From DASSBQ01 sp040981125 (GTDB lineage: Bacteria > Nitrospirota > Nitrospiria > Nitrospirales > Nitrospiraceae), in NCBI GenBank assembly GCA_040981125.1, contig JANRMQ010000001.1:682001-746000 (forward strand): a stretch of 64,000 nt of DNA, given 5' to 3'. Below are positions 16,026-23,700 of this stretch, piece by piece; the stretch's first letter is position 1, and each line of letters opens with the position of its first letter. A program made the translations under genes and the position numbers. Under the pieces are notes generated by a model that searched no databases, was not told the origin of the DNA, and worked only from the letters and a program-made list of their open reading frames with translations.

Positions 16026-16128
16026 ACAGAACCAATCGCGGCAGAACCCAATGACTCATTTGTATTGAAGTAGTTTGGGGACAACCGCCGCATTTCAGAA
16101 TGGGAGTTACATCGCGACAGTTCCATAT

Positions 16129-17115
16129 TCAAGAATTAGTGTCCACTGTTCCCCTTGCGGCGAATAACAATTCGCAACATGAGAAATATTGTTCTCTGGC
16201 ATTGTAAATGGCCTCAGCCTCGCTTCGCTCACCTTCACCAATATCTTTGGCGAGTTCGCTAACTATATCCCCCCAAGGTTGAAGTGGCAGGTCAAGAGTT
16301 TGATCTAGTATTTGCGTTCCATCGGTGCAATACGTCAGTTCTATACTGGCAAATCTAAATTTGACCAGACCGCTTTCTATTTTAAACCTTGCCTTTCCGA
16401 AGCCACAGCGCGTAAGTACTTCAACGAGCACCGATATGTATGATAAATAATCAAGCTTCTTATGACGCTGTTTGCAATTCTCAATATAGAGTCTCTCGCA
16501 CTTCTTAACTTCTTCAACGAATCCATTAGCCCTCAATGGGATACAGACGCATTGAGAATCACGACCTTCTGTTAACAGAAATACTTCCCTGAAGGGTGAC
16601 TCAATGACTTGGGAGCGCACCCGATGCAAAGAGTAGGGACGGTAAAGATCTGCAAAATTTTCAAACCTGAATGCACAATCTCCGTCGTTAACTATCAAAT
16701 CGACGAACGGCGCGCGATTCAAATAAATCCCGCTCTTGCTAACTTTTCCGTGCACAATAGAGCCAAGTCTATCGAGGCGTTCTCTTATTGATGGAATCTC
16801 CCTGAATATGCCATCAATCTTAAAGGCTTTAGTCTCATCTCCCCCAGGCAGGTATGTGACCGTCTCTACGCGAAGATTCAATTTGTCATGCTTGTGCCGA
16901 TATACTTGAGATTTCAGTACATCTAACGCATATCCTCCTATAAGTTTGAGCCGCGCGTCCGTTTCGGAATTATAGTACTCGGTTACTTCAACACCCAGGA
17001 TCACCTTCCTCTTCTTCTTCCACAAAAAGTCAGGGGCTTCGTTTGGAAATAGGGTCCCAACACTTATGCGGCCATACACCTCTTCAAGAATCTTTCTCTC
17101 GCGAAGTTTAGACAT
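16129..17115 (-). CDS. AT-rich orphan gene, possible PD-(D/E)xK-type nuclease-like protein
   Basis: A 328-residue protein, clearly AT-richer than all neighbours and with matching codon use (AAT, TTA, ATA are frequent), so recent acquisition is likely. No family is recognised with certainty. The N-terminus reads 'EAPDFLWKKKRKVILGVEVTEYYN' when joined (about 26-50): an Asp, a strand, then Glu-Val-Thr, the layout of PD-(D/E)xK nucleases with the last Lys changed. That reading is a weak inference. It lies between oppositely oriented copies of repeat family F. A defence or mobile-element role is possible but unproven. Confidence 0.65.
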   Translation of the reverse strand: MSKLRERKILEEVYGRISVGTLFPNEAPDFLWKKKRKVILGVEVTEYYNSETDARLKLIGGYALDVLKSQVYRHKHDKLNLRVETVTYLPGGDETKAFKIDGIFREIPSIRERLDRLGSIVHGKVSKSGIYLNRAPFVDLIVNDGDCAFRFENFADLYRPYSLHRVRSQVIESPFREVFLLTEGRDSQCVCIPLRANGFVEEVKKCERLYIENCKQRHKKLDYLSYISVLVEVLTRCGFGKARFKIESGLVKFRFASIELTYCTDGTQILDQTLDLPLQPWGDIVSELAKDIGEGERSEAEAIYNAREQYFSCCELLFAARGTVDTNS

Positions 17116-17167
17116 TCGTGGAACGTGAGTGATGACGAGAAGTTACTTTTCCGTTGGACTTATGTCA

Positions 17168-17480
17168 AATATGTTCGGCTGGAACGGATGAGCACGGACG
17201 TTGTCGCCATAGCGCGATGCTGATATGAGCAAAGGGATGGATGGTGAGTCCCGTCGCGAATCGCGCGGAGGCTCGGGATCCGCACTTGCCAAGCAGATGC
17301 GGTCGGCCAGGCCGACGGCGAGCACTGTTCGACGTTCCGTTGCGGAGAACAACGGAACAAGTTGCGCAGCCGAGCAGATGCGAGACGTATGTGCGGTCGA
17401 GACGCAGCGCTGAGCAGGCAGGACTGAGCATCCAGCTCAACCCGACCGCATTATGGCGAAACCGGAGCGGCCCTTCATTT
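17168..17480 (+). repeat. Composite repeat family F, copy a (direct partner of 18507-18800)
   Basis: Shares with copy b, in the same order, GGAACGGATG, GAGCAAAGGGATGGATGG, CGTCGCGAATCGCGCGGAGG, GCGAGCACTGTTCGA, CAAGTTGCGCAGCCGAGC and GCGCTGAGCAGGCAGGA. It contains the stem GTTCCGTT-gcggagaac-AACGGAAC (17334-17358) and an extra palindrome GTCGGCC-A-GGCCGAC. The two copies flank the Phd/ParE module. Confidence 0.75.
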
Positions 17481-17566
17481 TCACCCGCCAAGCCCGGCAC
17501 ACCTTATCACCCACCCGCCCATCGATTGCTGCGCAATCCCTTACCCAGGACGCGGCTTTCCGCGGC
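17462..17566 (-). repeat. Copy of G-rich hairpin repeat family R
   Basis: On the minus strand: stem CGCGG-AAAG-CCGCG, then GTCCTGGGTAAG, stem GATTGC-GCA-GCAATC (17524-17538), then GGG-rich tail. It is directly attached to the end of family F copy a. Confidence 0.65.
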
Positions 17567-17608
17567 ATCACCCGGCTGCGTCCCAATCTCGAATAAATGT
17601 TTCCGGTT

Positions 17609-17698
17609 TTAACGCGCCGCTGCGTATGCGAGTCGCAGTGCTTCTTCCAGCCAGGCTAGACGTTGTGCCGGAGTGGCGCCGAGCATTGCTGCCAGCAG
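17609..17698 (-). pseudogene. C-terminal remnant of a small protein
   Basis: About 29 codons on the minus strand read 'DLLAAMLGATPAQRLAWLEE' and continue to 'ALRLAYAAAR' before TAA. An in-frame TAA precedes it, so only a fragment remains. The helical 'TPAQRLAWLEEALRLA' pattern looks like the end of a small conserved protein, not random sequence. The parent family is not identified. Confidence 0.35.
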
Positions 17699-17756
17699 GT
17701 CTTATCGAGTGGCGTCCCAGTCAGTTCCCGCGACTCTTTCGGGACGATTGATCATC

Positions 17757-18071
17757 CTAATCGTCAAGCAAACCGCCCAGATCTCGTGCCCCATGGACGA
17801 TGCGATGGATGAGAACCGTCTTCCCCTTAATCTTGTAGAACACGAGATAATCTTCAATAACAAGCGTTCGATAACCCATCGCAGCCAACGGGTAGTCCAC
17901 CGGTATTTTTCCAAGATAGGGATGGCGTACTAGACGCCGTAGCGATCTCTCTATTTTCTGGGCAAGCCTATCGGCAGCTGAAATATTATCAGCCGCGATG
18001 TACAAGATGATGTCTTGAAAGTCTTGCTCGGCGATGGATAGCCATCGAACGGCGTACCTATCGATTCTCAC
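17757..18071 (-). CDS. RelE/ParE-family toxin of a type II toxin-antitoxin pair
   Basis: A 104-residue protein with the ParE/RelE pattern: 'VRWLSIAEQDFQDIILYIA' (helix 1), 'ADRLAQKIERSLRRLVRHPYLGK' (helix 2 and turn), 'YRTLVIEDYLVFYKIKGKTVLIHRIVHGARDL' (central strands ending with the 'R-x-x-x-x-x-R' edge). ParE members inhibit gyrase and RelE members cut mRNA on the ribosome; sequence alone favours ParE-like. Its start overlaps the antitoxin gene by 14 nt, the usual arrangement. The pair lies between direct copies of repeat family F. Confidence 0.88.
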   Translation of the reverse strand: MRIDRYAVRWLSIAEQDFQDIILYIAADNISAADRLAQKIERSLRRLVRHPYLGKIPVDYPLAAMGYRTLVIEDYLVFYKIKGKTVLIHRIVHGARDLGGLLDD

Positions 18072-18330
18072 GCAGGCGCTTTCGCAGGCTCTTCATCACC
18101 TGGCTTAGCGATCGGCCGCGATCACCGCGTGCGACTTGCTCCTCAGCAACCGCAAGCTTAGCATAGAGCTCCAGCTTCCTTTGAAGCTCACCGTAGTGCG
18201 CGAGAGACATGAGCACCATATCACCCTCACCATTCTTTGTGATGAACACTGGCTCTCTACCTGTATGAACCAAATCGGACAATTGATTCGCCTTATTGCG
18301 CAGATCTGAGATCGGCTTAATAATCGGCAT
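18058..18330 (-). CDS. Phd/YefM-family antitoxin
   Basis: A 90-residue protein with the Phd/YefM fold: 'PIIKPISDLRNKANQLSDLVHTGREPVFITKNGEGDMVLMSLAHY' (residues 2-46, DNA-binding domain, split across motifs), then a helical tail 'ELQRKLELYAKLAVAEEQVARG' that would wrap the toxin. GGAG precedes the ATG. It is first in the two-gene operon and is expected to repress it. A palindromic ATCATGAT about 15-20 bases upstream of the start could be part of the operator. Confidence 0.88.
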   Translation of the reverse strand: MPIIKPISDLRNKANQLSDLVHTGREPVFITKNGEGDMVLMSLAHYGELQRKLELYAKLAVAEEQVARGDRGRSLSQVMKSLRKRLRENR

Positions 18331-18436
18331 TAGACAGCTCCGCTATCATGATAATGATTGAATTGTGATACACCTGATCCTACAACTCTTCACCGTGATG
18401 AGACAAGGACAATTCAACGCTAATCATCATATCTTG

Positions 18437-18482
18437 CTTATGTGCGGTCGAAGCCTAGCGCTGAGCAGACGGGACTTATCAT
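18437..18482 (+). repeat. Short fragment of repeat family F
   Basis: TATGTGCGGTCGAAGCCTAG followed by CGCTGAGCAGACGGGACTTA matches the ends of the copies at 17.4, 18.76 and 50.36 kb. It lies just upstream of the antitoxin promoter region. Confidence 0.55.
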
Positions 18483-18506
18483 GCTGCAATATTAGTTTGT
18501 TTAAGT

Positions 18507-18800
18507 GTTCGGATGGAACGGATGGGCACGGAGGTTGTCACCATAGCGACATGCCGATATGAGCAAAGGGATGGATGGTGAGTCCTGCGTCGCGAATCGC
18601 GCGGAGGGTCGGGACCCGCACTTGCCGAGCAGATGCGATCGTGTTGCGACGGCGAGCACTGTTCGAGGTTCCGTTGCGAAGAATAACGGAACAAGTTGCG
18701 CAGCCGAGCGGATGCGAGGCTTACGTGCGGTCGAGACGTAGCGCTGAGCAGGCAGGATTCACCATCCAGCAACTCATCCCATTATCGCGAAACCGGAGTT
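18507..18800 (+). repeat. Composite repeat family F, copy b
   Basis: Direct copy of 17168-17480, with the stem GTTCCGTT-gcgaagaat-AACGGAAC at about 18668-18692. Overlapping short open frames on both strands look like repeat readings, not genes. Confidence 0.75.
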
Positions 18801-18854
18801 TGTCCGCCGTTCCTCAGCCCAACGCTTTCTGCTCGCGTTCACGTCGAACTAAGG

Positions 18855-19120
18855 AAGCGACGGCGGCATGACAGCGGCCTTGTTACGGGAAATGGATTAC
18901 CGCGTGCGCGGGAATGACGGATTGTGCGGTCGAGACGCACCTCTGTGCTTGGTCTTGCAGGCCGCTCAAAACAGTCTTCCAGCAAGGCCGCAGCAAGCGA
19001 AAGGCCGAGGCGTACTGTCTTGAGTACGTTGAGGAGTTGAGGTGCTTGAGACGACGAATAAGTCGCCTCAAGCTCGCGCATGAACGCGAGTCGGTGAGCG
19101 CACAGTGTCTTGCGAGAACG
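18855..19120. repeat. Degenerate repeat block downstream of gltD
   Basis: 18860-18945 matches the family F segment at 14170-14220 in reverse (GCAGCGGCCTTGTTACGGG; GCGCGGGAATGA). 18955-19120 is a second, imperfectly palindromic repeat (AAGGCCGCAGCAAGCGAAAG; GTACTGTCTTGAGTACGTTG). No coding region is supported here. Confidence 0.5.
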
Positions 19121-19136
19121 AAGCCGGAGGGTGTTT

Positions 19137-20570
19137 TCAGCGACCTGCCTTCGCCGATTTGCCCGCGCGGAGATACTTATCGACGCCGGCCGCCATCTTT
19201 CGTCCTTCGGCGATGGCCCAGACGATCAAAGAGGCGCCGCGTTTCGTGTCACCGCCGGCGAACACTCCGTCGAGATTCGTCATGAAATTCTCGTCTACGG
19301 AGACGGCGCCCCGCGCGTCATACTTGACGCCCAGACTATCGAGTAAGCCGTTTTTCACCGGGCCGGTGAACCCCATCGCCAACAACACCAGATCGGCGTC
19401 CATGTCGAAATCGCTGTTCGGAACCGGGATGAATTTGCCTTGCTCGAACGTCACCAGATGACCGTGCAACTTCGTGACATGACCGTTGTGTCCGGTGAAT
19501 TTCGTCGTGGAGATGCTCCACTGGCGGTTACAGCCCTCTTCGTGCGCATGGGACGTGCGCAGCTGCATCGGCCAGAGCGGCCAGGGAGTGGATGACGCCC
19601 GTTGAGGAGGCGGCTCTGGAAGAAGCTCGAACTGATGGACTTCGGTACAACCCTGGCGATGCGCGGTCCCGAGACAGTCCGATCCCGTGTCGCCGCCGCC
19701 GATAATGATGACGCGCTTGCCCTTCGCCGTGATCGGTTCATCGGTCAGTGGGATGCCCGCGTTTCGCTTGTTTTGCTGAGTCAGATAATCCATGGCGAAA
19801 TGGACGCCCTTCAACTCGCGGCCCGGTACGGACAGATCTCGCGGCTGTTCGGCGCCCATAGTCAAACCGATCGCGTCGAACTGATTCCGCAACTGTTCCG
19901 CCGTGATATCTTTCCCCACCAGCACACCGGTCTTAAATTGCACGCCCTCCGCCTTCATTTGCTCAAGCCGCCGGTCGATGACCCATTTCTCCATTTTGAA
20001 GTCGGGAATGCCGTATCGCAACAAGCCGCCGATTCGATCGGATTTTTCAAACAACGTCACCGTGTGGCCGGCTCGGGCCAACTGCTGCGCCGCCGCCAAG
20101 CCGGCCGGGCCGGAGCCGATGATCGCCACCGTCTTTCCGGTTTTCGCCACAGGCAGGATTGGGTCTACCATGCCCTCGTTGAAGCCGCGGTCGATGATGT
20201 TCCATTCGATCACGCGGATGGACACGGGGTCGCTGTTGATACCGAGCACGCAAGCGGATTCGCAGGGCGCCGGACAGAGGCGGCCGGTGAATTCAGGAAA
20301 ATTATTCGTCGTGTGCAGTGCCTTTAAAGCATCGCGCCAGCGACCGCGGTAGACGAGATCGTTCCACTCCGGGATCAGGTTCACAACCGGGCAGCCGTTC
20401 GTGCTCTGACAAAACGGCACTCCGCAATCCATGCAACGAGCGCCTTGCGCCTGAAGCTTCTCTTCGGCGATCGGCTCGTACATTTCCTTCCAGTCGAGCA
20501 CCCGCAGTTCCACCGGCCGGCGCTTCGGTCCCTCGCGCGGATATTTCAAGAATCCTTTGATGTCACCCAT
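19137..20570 (-). CDS. gltD: Glutamate synthase (NADPH) small subunit
   Basis: A 477-residue flavoprotein that passes electrons from NADPH to the large subunit. N-terminal cysteines for two 4Fe-4S clusters: 'ARCMDCGVPFCQ', 'GCPVVN' and later 'GRLCPAPCESACV' (about 45-110). FAD site 'GSGPAGLAAAQQLARAG' (about 152) and NADPH site 'IIIGGGDTGSDCLG' (about 290). The end 'GVFAGGDTKRGASLIVWAIAEG' is typical. It lies 142 bases downstream of gltB on the same strand. Confidence 0.95.
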   Translation of the reverse strand: MGDIKGFLKYPREGPKRRPVELRVLDWKEMYEPIAEEKLQAQGARCMDCGVPFCQSTNGCPVVNLIPEWNDLVYRGRWRDALKALHTTNNFPEFTGRLCPAPCESACVLGINSDPVSIRVIEWNIIDRGFNEGMVDPILPVAKTGKTVAIIGSGPAGLAAAQQLARAGHTVTLFEKSDRIGGLLRYGIPDFKMEKWVIDRRLEQMKAEGVQFKTGVLVGKDITAEQLRNQFDAIGLTMGAEQPRDLSVPGRELKGVHFAMDYLTQQNKRNAGIPLTDEPITAKGKRVIIIGGGDTGSDCLGTAHRQGCTEVHQFELLPEPPPQRASSTPWPLWPMQLRTSHAHEEGCNRQWSISTTKFTGHNGHVTKLHGHLVTFEQGKFIPVPNSDFDMDADLVLLAMGFTGPVKNGLLDSLGVKYDARGAVSVDENFMTNLDGVFAGGDTKRGASLIVWAIAEGRKMAAGVDKYLRAGKSAKAGR

Positions 20571-20712
20571 GTCTCACTCGTTACTCGTCTTTCGTGAAGC
20601 ATTGTTCGTTACTCGTCGTTCGTATCCCGTATCTCGCATGCACAGTGCGATTGGCGATCCGGCGAGTCTTAATTTCACGGAATCATACATCACAATTCGC
20701 ACTTCATTCACG
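20571..20712 (-). other. Intercistronic spacer gltB-gltD with tandem short words
   Basis: The half next to gltD consists of repeated short words: on the minus strand ACGAGTAACGA occurs twice, with related ACGAACGACG and CGAAAGACG between. No hairpin terminator is visible, so read-through from gltB to gltD is expected. Confidence 0.4.
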
Positions 20713-23700
20713 TTAGGCCTTCGCGCTCTTGGCCGCGGCGGCCGCCTTTCTCTCGGCAAGCACGCGCTTATAATCGACCGGCATGACCTTGACGAATTTC
20801 TGCAGCATCGTCTCCCATCCATCCAACACTTCTTTGGCCTTCCGGCTTCCCGTGTACATGAAGTGGTTGGTGATCATGTCATGCAGCAATTGCTTATCTT
20901 CCACGGTCGTGACCTTTTCGAGTTCAACCATTCCGAGATTGCATCGGGATTCGAACTTCCCCAACTCGTTCAACACGAAGGCCACGCCGCCCGACATCCC
21001 GGCCGCAAAATTCCGCCCGGTGCGGCCCAAGACCACCACGACGCCGCCGGTCATATATTCACAGCCGTGATCCCCCGTCCCTTCGATGACCGCGCGAGCG
21101 CCGCTGTTCCGCACGGCAAACCGCTCGCCCGCCATCCCGTAGAAATAGGCTTCGCCTTGCGTCGCCCCATAGAGAGAGGTATTGCCGATGAGAATCGTCT
21201 GCTCGGGCACAAAAAGCGACGCTTTCGGAGGAAACACCACGATCTTTCCGCCCGACAACCCCTTCCCGAGATAATCGTTGGATTCGCCTTCGAGGATCAA
21301 CGTGATCCCACGCGCCAGAAAGGCGCCGAACGACTGGCCGGCAGACCCGGTGAACTTAATCGTGATGGTATCCGGCGGCAAACCATCCAACCCGTACTTC
21401 TTCGCGATCGTGCTGGACAGCATCGTCCCGACAGTCCGGTTGACGTTCTTGATGGGCAGATCGAGCGCCACCTTTTCGCCCCTCTCGATAGCCGGACGGC
21501 AAAGCTCCATCAATTGATTGTCGAGAATACAGGCCAGTCCATGATCCTGCTTCTGTACGCAATAGCGCGGCACTTCCGGCCCGACATCCGGCGCTGTCAG
21601 CAGCGGCGTGAGATCGAGACCCTTCGCTTTCCAGTGATCAATGGCTTTTTGCGCCTTCAGTTTATCCACCCGGCCGATCATCTCATTGATCGTACGGAAT
21701 CCCAGCTTGGCCATCAACTGCCGCGCTTCTTCCGCGACGAAATAAAAGTAATTGACGATATGGTCCGGCTGCCCGGCAAACCGCTTGCGGAGGACCGGGT
21801 CCTGCGTGGCGATGCCGACCGGGCAGGTGTTCAAATGGCATTTCCGCATCATGATGCAGCCTTCGACGATCAACGGCGCCGTGGCAAATCCATATTCTTC
21901 CGCGCCGAGGAGCGCGGCGATCACCACATCCCGTCCCGTCTTCATCTGGCCGTCCGTCTCGACCCTGATGCGCCCGCGCAAATCATTGAGCACGAGCGTC
22001 TGATGCGTTTCCGCGAGGCCCAACTCCCATGGAATGCCGGCATATTTAATGGACGCCAGCGGCGAGGCGCCGGTCCCCCCGGAATCCCCGCTGATGAGTA
22101 CCTTATCGGCATGGGCCTTGGCCACCCCGGCCGCCACGGTTCCCACTCCGACTTCGGCCACCAGTTTGACCGAGACATCGGCATCGGGATTGGAATTCTT
22201 CAGATCGAAGATCAATTGGGCCAGGTCTTCGATCGAGTAGATATCGTGGTGCGGCGGCGGAGAGATTAATTGGACGCCCGGTGTCGCATACCGCAACCGG
22301 GCGATGTTCTCATCGACCTTATGCCCCGGCAGCTGCCCTCCTTCGCCGGGCTTGGCACCCTGCGCCATTTTGATCTGAAGTTCGCGCGCATTGACTAAGT
22401 AGTGGGCCGTGACGCCGAACCGAGCCGACGCCACCTGCTTGATATAGGAATTTCTCGAATCGCCGTTGGGCGCCGGAATAAACCGATCCGGATCTTCACC
22501 GCCTTCGCCCGTATTGCTCTTCCCGCCGATCCGATTCATCGCGATAGCGAGCGTCTCATGCGCTTCCTTGCTGATCGATCCGAACGACATGGCGCCGGTA
22601 TTGAACCGTTTCATGATGGCCGACACCGGCTCCACTTCCTCGATGGGAACCGGCTCCCCCGCGAACTTGAATTCGAGCAGGCCGCGCAGATTCGACCGGC
22701 GCTTGCTCTCGTCGTTCACGAGCGCGGCGAATTCCGCATAGGTCTTGGGGTCGTTGGCCTGGGTCGAATGCTGGAGCTTGTAAATGGTCTCCGGGCTCCA
22801 GTTATGGTGTTCGCCCTGTACGCGGTAATGAACTTCGCCGCCGAAATCCAATTGCCGGATCGGCGCCGGCTCATAGGCGATGCGATGCCGCCGCAGGCTT
22901 TCTTCGCCGATTTCACGGATCCCGATGCCCTCCAGTCTGGACGGGGTCCCGGTGAAATACCGGTCCACGAGTTCGCAGTTGAGGCCGATCGCTTCAAAGA
23001 TCTGCGCGCCGCAGTACGATTGGACGGTCGAGATGCCCATCTTCGAGAAGATCTTGAGCAGACCCTTATTGATGGCCTTGATGAACTTGCCTTCGGCCGT
23101 CTGGGCATCCAACCCTTCCGGCAAGTACCCGTCCCGCTCCAAATCCACGAGCGTTTCAAAAATCAAGTAGGGATTGACGGTGCCGGCCCCGTAGCCGATC
23201 AGACAGGCAAATTGATGTACATCGCGCGGCTCGCCGGTTTCCAGAATCAGTCCGACTTCGGTCCTCGTACATTCACGGACCAGATGATGATGCACGGCGG
23301 AGATGCCGAGCAGGCTCGGAATCGGCGCCCATTCTTCGTTCACGCCCCGGTCGCTCAGGATCAGGAAGGTATAGCCTTCCTTGATGGCCAAGGACGCCTG
23401 CTTGCACAGGTCATCGACCGCCGCGCCCAGCCCTTCCGGTCCTTCCGCTACGCGAAACAACATGCGGAGCGTCTTGCTCCGGAAATGCGGGTCCGCGATC
23501 TCCCGGATTTTCTGCAAATCGGCATTGGTCAGAATCGGCTGCTGCACCTTGATGCGCCGGCAGGACTCCGGCGATTCGTCCATCAAATTGGGCTTGGGTC
23601 CGATGTTCGTGACCAGGGACATGACCAGCTGCTCGCGGATCGGATCGATCGGCGGATTCGTCACCTGCGCAAAGAGTTGCTTGAAGTATTTGAACAACAA

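Noticed and set aside
17168..18800. CRISPR-like array
   Set aside because: Copies are about 300 bp, few in number and separated by genes; there are no short regular spacers and no cas genes.
20557..22269. Long plus-strand frame of 570 codons across gltB
   Set aside because: It lies opposite a well-supported gltB and has no recognisable protein motifs.
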